Below, piece by piece: positions 21,990 through 28,765 of a stretch of 28,765 bases of DNA. Location: assembly GCA_003153855.1 (NCBI GenBank), contig PMBM01000163.1:1-28765 (forward strand). Reading direction: 5' to 3'. The first letter of the stretch is position 1. Every line of letters begins with the position of its first letter. Below the pieces are notes generated by a model. The model did no database searches, had not been told where the DNA came from, and saw only the letters and a list, made by a program, of their open reading frames with translations. Source of the stretch: Propionibacteriaceae bacterium. GTDB taxonomy: Bacteria; Actinomycetota; Actinomycetes; Propionibacteriales; Propionibacteriaceae. The translations under genes were made by a program, and so were the position numbers.

Positions 21990-23321
21990 CTCCTGCCGTA
22001 CTCGCCGAACCCGAACTACATCACCACCATGCGCGACGGCACCATCAAGCAGCTCAACCCGTTCTCGGGCACGGAGGTCTGGACCGTTCCGGGCCGCGGG
22101 AACCGGCCGCTCGGCATCCTGTCGGCGCACCCCGAACCGATCGATCCTGCCGCCCATGGCCACCACTGCGCGTTCTGCGAAGGCGGATACCTCGACACGC
22201 CGCCGGAGAAGTCGCGCGTGATCCGCGACAGCCGCGGCTGGCACACCGTGTACAGGACGCCTGCCGAGAACCTGTTCGACACGGTCGCCGAGTTCCGCCG
22301 CGTGCCCAACCTCTTCGAGATCCTGTCGTACGACTACTGGCACGCCAACTACGCCTACGAGATCCCCCTCGACATCGCCGAGCGGCGCCGCAACTACCTC
22401 GCGAGCCCAGCCGGGCGTGCGCACGTACTCGCCGTCGCGACGGGGAAGCTGCGCGCGTCCGGACGTACCGTCGAGGCGATCGCCGGCATGACCGAGGAAG
22501 AGATCATCGAGTTCGCGTCCGGCTTCTTCGGCGGCGGCCACGACGTCATCATCGCGCGGCGCCACTACGTCGACGGCGCCACCACGACCGCCGACCTCGC
22601 CTCGTCGGGCACGCTGACCCCGGAGGAGCACTACCGGTACATGTCGTTCACCGTCGAGTCGCTACGGAGGCTGTACGAGATCAACCGGTACGCCCCGTAC
22701 GTGGCCGTCTTCCAGAACTGGCTCAAGCCGGCGGGCGCGTCGTTCGACCACCTCCACAAGCAGCTGGTCTCCATCGACGAGCGCGGCGTGCAGAACGAGC
22801 TCGCGATCCAACGGCTCCGTACGAACCCCAACCTGTACAACGAGGCGGCCGTCAACTACGCGAGCTACCACAACCTGCTCATCGCCGAGAACGACTACGC
22901 CGTAGCCTTCGCGGGCTTCGGGCACCGGTACCCGTCCATCGAGATCTACTCGAAGTCGGAGCATGCGTGGCCGTGGGACCACACGGAGGACGAGATCGGC
23001 GGGGTCTCCGACCTGGTGCACGCCATGCACGCCGCGACGGGCGTCGACGTGCCGACCAACGAGGAGTGGCACCACCGCCCGGTCGATGTCGACCTGTCCA
23101 TGCCGTGGCGGATCCTGCTCAAGTGGCGCGTCTCGACGCTCGCCGGCTTCGAGGGGGGGACGAAGGTCTACCTCAACACGATCGACCCCATGGGCCTCCG
23201 CGACCGGATCGTCCCGAAGCTGTACGCGCTCCGGGGCGAAGGCCGACTCGGCGGGCTCCGGATCGGGCCCGAGTGCGGCGGCGCGCCGAACATGCTCCGG
23301 TACAACCCGGTCTCGCGGTAG
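21987..23321 (+). CDS. DUF4921 family protein, galactose-1-phosphate uridylyltransferase-like
   Basis: 444-aa cytosolic protein of the HIT/GalT fold. HHC61AFC64EGG resembles the zinc-binding Cys pair of GalT. The catalytic-type motif is FDHLHKQ (H255-L-H257-K-Q259), where GalT has H-P-H-x-Q. Conserved blocks between include PNLFEILSYDYWHANYAYE and VFQNWLKPAGASFDHLHKQ. The family is known in actinobacteria without a proven reaction; nucleotide transfer to a sugar phosphate is the natural guess. No sugar-metabolism genes are adjacent. The ATG at 21987 gives the family's normal start (LLPYSPNPNYITTM). Hairpin 23415-23436 follows it. Confidence 0.82.
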   Translation: MLLPYSPNPNYITTMRDGTIKQLNPFSGTEVWTVPGRGNRPLGILSAHPEPIDPAAHGHHCAFCEGGYLDTPPEKSRVIRDSRGWHTVYRTPAENLFDTVAEFRRVPNLFEILSYDYWHANYAYEIPLDIAERRRNYLASPAGRAHVLAVATGKLRASGRTVEAIAGMTEEEIIEFASGFFGGGHDVIIARRHYVDGATTTADLASSGTLTPEEHYRYMSFTVESLRRLYEINRYAPYVAVFQNWLKPAGASFDHLHKQLVSIDERGVQNELAIQRLRTNPNLYNEAAVNYASYHNLLIAENDYAVAFAGFGHRYPSIEIYSKSEHAWPWDHTEDEIGGVSDLVHAMHAATGVDVPTNEEWHHRPVDVDLSMPWRILLKWRVSTLAGFEGGTKVYLNTIDPMGLRDRIVPKLYALRGEGRLGGLRIGPECGGAPNMLRYNPVSR

Positions 23322-23414
23322 GGCCTCGGCCGGGTCCGGATCGTTGCGAAGCTGCCGGTGCTCAATGGGCTGCCTCGGCGACGAGTGGCACAGAATGCGG
23401 ACTGGCCCCGTGCA

Positions 23415-23436
23415 GCCCGGAACCAACCAGCCGGGC
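23415..23436 (+). terminator. Candidate terminator hairpin after the DUF4921 gene
   Basis: GCCCGG (23415-23420) pairs perfectly with CCGGGC (23431-23436) around the A-rich loop AACCAACCAG. It lies 94 bp after the stop and just before a possible -10 box TACGCT (23446-23451) for the methyltransferase gene. No T tract. Confidence 0.4.
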
Positions 23437-23540
23437 CGGGGGCTGTACGCTCTGCAGTCGAGTGTCCAGGCACCCAGCCGACCAGGGGCGAAGCATTTCG
23501 AGCAGCCTGTTCGGTCCGGGATCGACAGAAGGCGAACCCC

Positions 23541-24545
23541 ATGATTGCGCGTATCCGACACATGTTCCGGAGGGCTCAGTCCATCCCGGCGAAGATCGAC
23601 GAGATTCTCGTCACCCTGGACCGAATCGCTCCGCCGGACCCCTCCGACTCGTTCATTCCCGCGGGACAGAACCCGTTCTGGCACGTTCAGGCGTCGTTCG
23701 ACCCTGTCGAGGTGATGAAGAGATACGCCGCTCCGTACCTGGAGCCGTCGCCCCGCCATCTCACGAACTACTTGGGCGTGAAGATCGACCCGGCCTTCTT
23801 CCCGGAGCTGCTGAAGGACCGTGCGGGCACGGTCGAGCCCATGCCGTCACCGAACAACTGGCACGCCGACATCGCCGAGTTCGGGGCGGCCCTCCGCGCT
23901 GTCGATCTGTCGAAGGACACCTTCACGGTCGCAGAGCTCGGGTGCGGCTGGGGCTGCTGGCTCAACATCACCGGTGTTGCGGCCCGGCGGGCCGGCAAGA
24001 AGGTGTTCCTGATCGGGATCGAGGGCGATCCCGCCTACATCGAGTTCGCTCGGCAGTCGCTGCCTGACAACGGCTTCAAGGAGTCGGAGTTCGAGCTGTA
24101 CCACGGGATCGCGGCCGGCTACAGCGGGGTCGCCCTGTTCCCCCAGCAGCCGCCGGGCGGCGGCGAGTGGGGCCTCCAGCCGATCCTCAACCCCACGGAG
24201 GAGCAGGTCGAGAAGGCCAAGGAGGACGGCTCCTCCACGATCCTTCCGGCGGTCGACCTGGCGTCGATCGTCGAGACGCATGGCGACCTGGACCTTCTCC
24301 ACATCGACATCCAAGGCGGAGAGACCGCCTTCCTCGAGAGCTGCATCGACCTGTGCAATCGCCGCGTCCACTACGTTCTCGTCGGTACTCACTCCCGCCT
24401 CATCGAGGGGAAGCTCGAGGAGCTGATGTATGCCAACGGGTGGGTCCTGGAAGTCGACAGGCCTGAGATCTCAAGCCTCGACGACGGGGTCCAGATCCTT
24501 CGCGTCGACGGCGTCCAGGGGTGGAGGAACTCGCGGTTCATGTGA
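23541..24545 (+). CDS. FkbM-like SAM-dependent methyltransferase
   Basis: 334-aa protein. An N-terminal helix (IARIRHMFRRAQSIPAKIDEIL) precedes a Rossmann methyltransferase domain from about 105. Motif I is VAELGCGWGCW (130-140), the ribose-binding acid is E161 in GIEGDP, and the late strand LDLLHIDIQGGETAF is typical of FkbM-like enzymes. Such enzymes O-methylate sugars in glycans, natural products or surface polymers. There is no signal peptide. The ATG at 23541 has AGAAGGCG upstream; the open frame before it is Arg/Pro-rich and unlike the family. No glycosyltransferase is nearby, so the acceptor is unknown and recent acquisition is possible. It is convergent with the exporter gene. Confidence 0.8.
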   Translation: MIARIRHMFRRAQSIPAKIDEILVTLDRIAPPDPSDSFIPAGQNPFWHVQASFDPVEVMKRYAAPYLEPSPRHLTNYLGVKIDPAFFPELLKDRAGTVEPMPSPNNWHADIAEFGAALRAVDLSKDTFTVAELGCGWGCWLNITGVAARRAGKKVFLIGIEGDPAYIEFARQSLPDNGFKESEFELYHGIAAGYSGVALFPQQPPGGGEWGLQPILNPTEEQVEKAKEDGSSTILPAVDLASIVETHGDLDLLHIDIQGGETAFLESCIDLCNRRVHYVLVGTHSRLIEGKLEELMYANGWVLEVDRPEISSLDDGVQILRVDGVQGWRNSRFM

Positions 24546-24587
24546 CCGCGAGGTGCTGCTGACCAGTGCTCCCGCGTGCCGTACGGC

Positions 24588-25196
24588 TCAGCGGTGGGTG
24601 GTGGCCAGCCCGACGCCGATGCCCACGTAGCCGAGGGCGAAGCCCTTCTGGATCCTCCGCGTGACGCTGGGGCGCTCGACCAGGTGGCGGCGGAAGAAGC
24701 TCGCGGCGAGCCCGTACACCGCGAACACCACCAGCGTCAGCGCCATGAAGGTGCCGCTCAGCGTGAGCATCTGAGGCAGGCTCGCGGCGTCCGTGCTGAC
24801 GAACTGGGGCAGGAACGCGAAGAAGAACAACGTCAGCTTGGGGTTCAGCAGGTTGGCGAGGATGGCGTTGCCGATCGTGCGCAGCGTCGACCGTGGCTGC
24901 GGAGCCCCCTCGAGGCCCAGGGCGCCGGACGACCGCCACGTGGAGAACGCCATGTACAGCAGGTACGCGATCCCGACCCACCGCAGCACCTCGAACGCGA
25001 CACCTCCGAGCCGGAGAAGCGCGGCCGTACCGGTGATCGCGGCGACGAGATGGGGGACGATCCCCAGCGTGCAGCCGAAGGCCGTCACGAGGGCCAGCCT
25101 CCTGCCGCCGCGGATGCCGGCGCCGATCGTGAGGATGGCCCCGGTGCCAGGGGTCGCGATGATGATCAGCGAGGTCACGAGGAAGGCCAGGCTCAT
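24588..25196 (-). CDS. LysE/RhtB-type amino-acid exporter
   Basis: 202-aa membrane protein with about six hydrophobic helices. The family signature is in helix 1 and the loop after it: ATPGTGAILTIGAGIRGGRR, then LALVTAFGCTLGIVPHLVAA. A second conserved segment is NLLNPKLTLFFFAFLPQFV. These proteins export amino acids or related small molecules; the substrate is not readable from sequence. The ATG at 25196 was chosen because family members start directly before helix 1 and the length then matches the usual 200-210 aa. It lies 34 bp after the DUF1295 gene in the same direction, so they may share a transcript. Confidence 0.9.
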   Translation of the reverse strand: MSLAFLVTSLIIIATPGTGAILTIGAGIRGGRRLALVTAFGCTLGIVPHLVAAITGTAALLRLGGVAFEVLRWVGIAYLLYMAFSTWRSSGALGLEGAPQPRSTLRTIGNAILANLLNPKLTLFFFAFLPQFVSTDAASLPQMLTLSGTFMALTLVVFAVYGLAASFFRRHLVERPSVTRRIQKGFALGYVGIGVGLATTHR

Positions 25197-25230
25197 GCGG
25201 CAGAACCTTGCCAGATCGGTGGGTCTGACG

Positions 25231-26055
25231 CTAGGGCCGGACGGCAATGACCGAGCCGGCTGTACGACGGGGCGGCCAAGGCACGATCGGCGAGGTGAGC
25301 GCTTGGTAGTCGGCGTAGTGGGGGTACTTCGAGGCCGAGATCCGCTCGGTCATGATTGTCGACCCGACGAACAGCACGGTGAGCAGCGCGGCTCCGGCGA
25401 AGGACCACTGCAGAAGGGAGCCGGCAGCGGCTGCGCCGAAGCCGAACATCAGCCACCACTGCGAGATCTCGAAGAAGTAGTTCGGATGGCGCGCGTACCG
25501 GAACAGCCCTTCGCGGAGGAACCCCTCGGCCGCAGCGGCGTCGGGGGTAGCTGCCCGCTTGCGCAGATGGAACTCCCACTGCTGCTGGTCGGCGATGGTC
25601 TCTCCCACGAGGGCGGCGAGGAACAGCACGGCGAGGACTCCGTCGAGCGGTCCGAACGGTGTCCGATGCTGCAGCGCGGTCCACCCGGGCAACGCGATGA
25701 GGACCAGGAGGATGTTCTGGTAGATCACGATGAAGAACAGGTTGAAGAGCTGGAACTGCCAGGCATTCATCGACTTCCGCACAACCGCCCAGCGGTAGTC
25801 CTCGACGCCGGAGTAGCCGCCCTTGCGGGCGAAGTTGTAGGTGAGCCGAGCTCCCCAGAGCGTCGCGAGCGCAGCCATGAGGTCGAGCCTGGCGTCGCTG
25901 AACCCGGCTCCGCCCGCGAAGACCCAGAGGTAGATCGGCGGTGCGATCGACCACATCCGGTCGACCTGGGAGGTGTCGTGGGTGATCACGGACACGACCC
26001 AGCAGCCAGTGGCGATGACTCCGGCGAGTATGACGACGAGCAGGAGAGGAGTCAC
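25231..26055 (-). CDS. DUF1295 family membrane protein (steroid 5-alpha-reductase-like)
   Basis: 274-aa integral membrane protein with about six to seven helices. Family features are DTSQVDRMWSIAPPIY, the segment WGARLTYNFARKGGYSGVEDYRW, and the C-terminal FRYARHPNYFFEISQWW (about 195-212), shared with steroid 5-alpha-reductases and isoprenylcysteine methyltransferase-like proteins. That region binds NADPH or SAM in relatives, so a lipid-modifying enzyme is likely. The GTG at 26055 begins the hydrophobic N-terminus; another in-frame GTG lies six codons upstream and cannot be excluded. The much longer open frame upstream overlaps the ligase and is not real. It lies 53 bp after the ligase gene. 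Confidence 0.87.
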   Translation of the reverse strand: MTPLLLVVILAGVIATGCWVVSVITHDTSQVDRMWSIAPPIYLWVFAGGAGFSDARLDLMAALATLWGARLTYNFARKGGYSGVEDYRWAVVRKSMNAWQFQLFNLFFIVIYQNILLVLIALPGWTALQHRTPFGPLDGVLAVLFLAALVGETIADQQQWEFHLRKRAATPDAAAAEGFLREGLFRYARHPNYFFEISQWWLMFGFGAAAAGSLLQWSFAGAALLTVLFVGSTIMTERISASKYPHYADYQALTSPIVPWPPRRTAGSVIAVRP

Positions 26056-26108
26056 GCCTTCGATGCTATGCCGCACGGCGCGCAGGACCGCTGCTCCGCC
26101 ATGCGTTC

Positions 26109-27662
26109 TCAGGCGTCGGCGTCGGGCTCGTCCGAGACGGGGCCGGCCAGCGTGCGTACGGTCTCGATCGTGTCCGCCTCCTCTGCGGTCTTGTCGTCGC
26201 GGTAGCGCAGGACGCGCGCGAAGCGGAGCGCCAGGCCGCCCGGGTAGCGCGACGAGCGCTGGAGCCCGTCGAAGGCGATCTCGACGACCTGCTCGGGACG
26301 TACGGTGACGACCCACCCGTTGTCGTCGGACATCAGCTCGGTGAAGCGGGTCGTCTGCCATGAAAGCATCTCGTCGGTCATGCCCTTGAAGGTCTTGCCG
26401 AGCATGACGAAGCCGTCGCCGTCGCGGGCGCCGAGATGGATGTTCGACAGGGTGCCGCGTCGCCGTCCGGAGCCGCGCTCGACCGCGAGCACGACGAGGT
26501 CGAGCGTGTGCCGGGGTTTCACCTTGACCCAGGACCCGCCGCGACGACCGGCGGCGTAGGGGGCGCCCAGGTTTTTGATCACCACACCTTCGTGGCCCGC
26601 GGCGATCTGGTCCTCGAAGAACCGCTGGGCGGCGCCGGGGTCGTCGGTGACGACCGATGCGACGCGGTTCTCGGGCTGAAGGAGTCGCTCGAGGATCTCG
26701 CGTCGCGCGATCAGCGGCTCGTCGAGCAGCGATCTCCCGTCGTGGTGGAGGACGTCGAACACGTACGTGGTCAGCGGGGTCTGAGCGCGGAGCTGCTCCG
26801 GGTCCCGTGTGGACGCCGTGCGGGCGCCAGTGACCTGGAACGGTTCGGGCCGGCCGTCGGGGCGCAGCGCGATCGCCTCGCCGTCGAGCACCAGCGTCTC
26901 GGCGGGGAGCGCCGCGACCACCTCGACGACCTCGGGCAGCCGGTCGGTGATGTCGTCGAGAGAACGCGTGAAGACCCGCACCTCGTGGCCCCGTTTGTGC
27001 GCCTGGATCCGGATCCCGTCCAGCTTGCGCTCCACTGACCAGGGTCCCTGCAGCGTCGTGGCGTCGGCGACGTTCGGGGAGGATGCGGCGAGCATCGGCG
27101 CGATCGGCCGCAGCACCTCGAGCACGATCCGCTGCAGTCCTTCGACGCCGTCGGTCAGCGCGACCGCGGCGACCGCGTCCAGGGCTCCGGCGAGCATGGC
27201 TGCGCGACGTACGGACTCGAGCGGCACCCCGGCCGCCTGCGCGACGGCGAGCTGCATGATCCCGTCGAGCGCGCCCTGCCGTACTTCCCCGGTGACCAGG
27301 CCCGCCAGGAAGTCGCGCTCGTCGGCGGTGGCTGCGGAGAACAGTGCGTCCAGGGTCGCCCGTCGTGCACCCGCAGACCCCGCACCCCCGGCCGTGGCCA
27401 ACGCGGTGAAGGCCGCGTCCACGTCGGCCAGCGTGAGCGTCGACGACCCTGCCGGCGGTGGCAGCGCCGCGAGGGTGCGGTAGCCGACTCCGAGCCGGCC
27501 GTGCGGCACGCGACCGGACAGGAACGCCGTGGTCAGGAGCACCTCGCGCTCCCCCGCCGCGGCTGCCAGCGTCAGCAGTCGCGCGAGCTCGGCGACCTTC
27601 GCCGTGCGCGACCGGGTGGCGGCGACGACGGCCGAGGCGGCGACGAGGACAGCAAGCTCCAT
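26109..27662 (-). CDS. ligB: ATP-dependent DNA ligase (LigB-like)
   Basis: 517-aa ligase that seals nicks using ATP. An N-terminal helical DNA-binding domain (about 1-190) precedes the nucleotidyltransferase core. Motif I is VERKLDGIRI with the AMP-accepting K213; later motifs are VFDVLHHDGRSLL (III), GHEGVVIKNL (IV) and SWVKVKPRHTLD (V). The OB-fold domain follows with GRRRGTLSNIHLGA and the RPEQVVEIAFDGLQRS block. Size and domain order match mycobacterial LigB (about 507 aa), a non-essential ligase beside NAD-dependent LigA. No Ku or LigD gene is near. The ATG at 27662 is followed directly by the family N-terminus; a terminator-like hairpin separates it from the SPFH gene. Confidence 0.95.
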   Translation of the reverse strand: MELAVLVAASAVVAATRSRTAKVAELARLLTLAAAAGEREVLLTTAFLSGRVPHGRLGVGYRTLAALPPPAGSSTLTLADVDAAFTALATAGGAGSAGARRATLDALFSAATADERDFLAGLVTGEVRQGALDGIMQLAVAQAAGVPLESVRRAAMLAGALDAVAAVALTDGVEGLQRIVLEVLRPIAPMLAASSPNVADATTLQGPWSVERKLDGIRIQAHKRGHEVRVFTRSLDDITDRLPEVVEVVAALPAETLVLDGEAIALRPDGRPEPFQVTGARTASTRDPEQLRAQTPLTTYVFDVLHHDGRSLLDEPLIARREILERLLQPENRVASVVTDDPGAAQRFFEDQIAAGHEGVVIKNLGAPYAAGRRGGSWVKVKPRHTLDLVVLAVERGSGRRRGTLSNIHLGARDGDGFVMLGKTFKGMTDEMLSWQTTRFTELMSDDNGWVVTVRPEQVVEIAFDGLQRSSRYPGGLALRFARVLRYRDDKTAEEADTIETVRTLAGPVSDEPDADA

Positions 27663-27724
27663 GTACAGATCCTGGCATCCGCCTCCGACAGTTCCCAGCG
27701 ACCGTCAGATCGGTACCGTTGACG

Positions 27725-27754
27725 GCTCCGAACCCCGCAGTCGGGGCTCGGAGC
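27725..27754 (-). terminator. Strong terminator hairpin after the SPFH gene
   Basis: GCTCCGA (27725-27731) and TCGGAGC (27748-27754) continue, after one A/C mismatch, into CCCCG/CGGGG with loop CAGT: 12 paired bases in all. It lies 27 bp after the SPFH stop on the minus strand. There is no T tract, as is usual in high-GC actinobacteria. It should separate the SPFH and ligase transcripts. Confidence 0.65.
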
Positions 27755-27781
27755 GCGTCGGCGGCTGGCCACGGCGACCAT

Positions 27782-28456
27782 TCAGTCGGACGATGCCGCA
27801 GCGACCGGCCCGTCCGTCAGCTGGAGGACCAGCCGAGAACCGGGACCAGCCGCCTGTACCAACCGGAGCCTCGCGAGCGCCGGGTGGTCGTCGAGCAGCT
27901 TGGCCGCGTTCGCCATGGAGCGGAGCGCGGCCGTCTCGGCACGCGCCTGCTCCAGCAGGACAGCCGCACGGTGCTGAGCCGTCGCCAGCTCGAGCGCAGC
28001 CGTACGGATCTCCACGGGCAGTACGACGTCCTTGATGACCACCTCGGACACGGTGATGCCGACCTCGGCGCCCGCCGCATCGGCTGCAGCGAGGATCGCA
28101 CCCATCGGCAGCAACGCGCCGCGTGCCGTCAGCTCGGCAGCGGTGAGCGCGGCGAGGCGCTCCCGTACAGCGAGCTGTGCCGCCAGGTACACGACGGCCA
28201 TCGGGTCCTGCGCCCGCTCGACGAACAGGCGAGGATCTGTGACCGCCACGCGGAGTGTCGGAGCGACACGTACGGGGACGCCGTCCGCCGCGGGGACCTC
28301 CTGCAGCGCAAGGTGCAGCAGCCTCTGCCGTACGTCGACGTGGACGTGCTTGAACCCGGGTCGGGTCATGTACCGGCCGGCCGGCAGCACGGCGACGAAC
28401 TCACCCCGTGCGTAGCGCACGGCGGCGAAGCCGACCGGGATCGTGATCCTGAACAT
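27782..28456 (-). CDS. SPFH/band-7 (slipin-like) protein
   Basis: 224-aa SPFH-domain protein. The band-7 pattern includes GFAAVRYARGEFVAVLPAGRY at the start, the paired strands FKHVHVDVRQRLLHL, and the late segment GITVSEVVIKDVVLPVEI (about 142-160). A helical region (EIRTAALELATAQHRAAVLLEQARAETAAL) follows, as in slipins, which assemble through this helix. Unlike typical slipins there is no N-terminal hydrophobic segment, so it may be cytosolic or only peripherally attached to membrane. AAGGAAG lies about 6 nt before the ATG at 28456. Its upstream neighbour is a tRNA-like RNA signal at the window edge. Confidence 0.87.
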   Translation of the reverse strand: MFRITIPVGFAAVRYARGEFVAVLPAGRYMTRPGFKHVHVDVRQRLLHLALQEVPAADGVPVRVAPTLRVAVTDPRLFVERAQDPMAVVYLAAQLAVRERLAALTAAELTARGALLPMGAILAAADAAGAEVGITVSEVVIKDVVLPVEIRTAALELATAQHRAAVLLEQARAETAALRSMANAAKLLDDHPALARLRLVQAAGPGSRLVLQLTDGPVAAASSD

Positions 28457-28570
28457 GGTGCTTCCTTGGTGATGAATGGGAATGAGTGGCGACACCGCCG
28501 GGCGGGCGGTCCGTACGGGCGGGGTACGTCCCACGAGGGCTTACCGATCGTGGTCGAGCCGCAGAGCCTG

Positions 28571-28594
28571 GCCGGGCGCTGATGCCCGCCCGGC
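28571..28594 (-). terminator. GC-rich hairpin, likely terminator of the tRNA-like RNA
   Basis: GCCGGGCG (28571-28578) and CGCCCGGC (28587-28594) are a perfect 8-bp stem with an 8-nt loop. On the minus strand it follows the T-arm-like element by about 10 nt and precedes the SPFH gene. This supports a discrete small RNA transcript there. Confidence 0.55.
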
Positions 28595-28599
28595 GATGC

Positions 28600-28680
28600 C
28601 GGTGAGGAGTCGAACCTCTAGGGCCTACAACCCTGTTGCCGCTGCGCGAGCGATGGGTGTAACACGCAGAACCCCTTTCG
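28600..28680 (-). ncRNA. tRNA-like structured RNA; possible bacterial Y RNA (YrlA-like)
   Basis: Read on the minus strand this stretch contains a tRNA-like order of parts. AGCGGCA (28643-28637) matches the conserved D-loop pattern A-R-Y-G-G-N-A. A 4-bp stem AGGG/CCCT with a 7-nt loop TTGTAGG (28634-28620) resembles an anticodon arm reading GTA. GAGG-TTCGACT-CCTC (28618-28604) matches a T arm. It is not a normal tRNA: no variable loop separates the last two arms, the D stem does not pair, and no 5' acceptor strand matches CCGGCAT. YrlA-type bacterial Y RNAs carry a tRNA-like module of this kind. A degenerate tRNA is the alternative. Boundaries are approximate. Confidence 0.38.
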
Positions 28681-28765
28681 TGACGACGTGGGGGCTGCTC
28701 CCCATCGCGGGGATCACGCTAGGGGCGGCGAGACCCCCGCCGCCACTGGATTTCTCCGCTCGTGG
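28681..28765. other. Structured non-coding end of the window
   Basis: No gene is supported here. It holds two short stems: TCCCC/GGGGA around ATCGC (near 28700-28713) and GGCGGC (28724-28729) with GCCGCC (28739-28744). A minus-strand -10-like TAGCGT (28721-28716) could start the tRNA-like RNA. The second stem could instead be the terminator of a gene beyond the edge. Confidence 0.35.

Noticed and set aside
24578-24587. Palindrome GCCGTACGGC before the exporter stop
   Set aside because: Short, partly coding, and GTAC-containing palindromes are common in this DNA.
26056-27678. Long N-terminal extension of the DUF1295 frame
   Set aside because: It is the antiparallel-like shadow of the DNA ligase gene in another frame on the same strand, with Arg-rich composition.
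28604-28643. Canonical tRNA-Tyr (GTA loop)
   Set aside because: There is no variable arm, the D stem does not pair and no acceptor strand matches; tRNA-Tyr needs a long variable arm.

Overview
The window is GC-rich chromosomal DNA from an actinobacterium. Evidence includes a Wbl-type iron-sulfur regulator, a LigB-type ATP-dependent ligase, PAP2-diacylglycerol kinase and serS-HAD arrangements, WXG100/FtsK secretion genes, and several start codons 6-7 nt after a TANNNT -10 box, as in leaderless actinobacterial mRNAs. A Nocardioidaceae-like member of the Propionibacteriales fits the protein style, but this is inference. No insertion sequence, phage gene, CRISPR array or canonical tRNA was seen.

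Layout. (1) 41-2830: a MocR-type regulator divergent from an APC-family amino-acid permease, with repeated AAGTGG boxes between them. (2) 2967-13499: a compact type VII (WXG100/FtsK) secretion locus. The plus strand carries an EspG-like protein, a 62-aa acidic protein, two WXG100-size proteins, a 551-aa Gly/Ala-rich protein with a WXG-like N-terminus, and an LpqN-like protein. A converging minus-strand operon carries a membrane Ser/Thr kinase with an extracellular FN3-like domain, an ECF sigma factor and a large EccC/EssC-type ATPase with ubiquitin-like and FHA domains. EccB, EccD, EccE and MycP are not in the window. (3) 13582-13709: six imperfect 21/22-bp tandem repeats upstream of the kinase. 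(4) 13711-18423: methionine aminopeptidase, a PAP2-lipid kinase fusion, seryl-tRNA synthetase and a Cof-type HAD phosphatase. (5) 18430-21683: a lipoprotein divergent from a LuxR-type regulator, an AIM24-family protein, a four-helix membrane protein and a WhiB-like protein fused to a helix-turn-helix. (6) 21987-25196: a GalT-like DUF4921 protein, an FkbM-like methyltransferase and a LysE-type exporter. (7) 25231-28765: a DUF1295 membrane protein, ATP-dependent DNA ligase, an SPFH protein and, at the edge, a tRNA-like RNA signal that may be a bacterial Y RNA.

How the genes may work together. The secretion locus looks self-contained, with substrates and a chaperone-like protein on one strand and motor, sigma factor and kinase on the other. 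The kinase linker has several Thr-hydrophobic sites that could be read by the FHA domain of the ATPase. This would link an outside signal to export and to transcription, but it is a hypothesis. The remaining genes are mostly housekeeping or small independent units. The best candidates for something new are the kinase-sigma-EccC cassette with its repeat array, the Gly/Ala-rich candidate substrate, the Wbl-HTH protein with its structured leader, and the tRNA-like RNA beside the SPFH gene.
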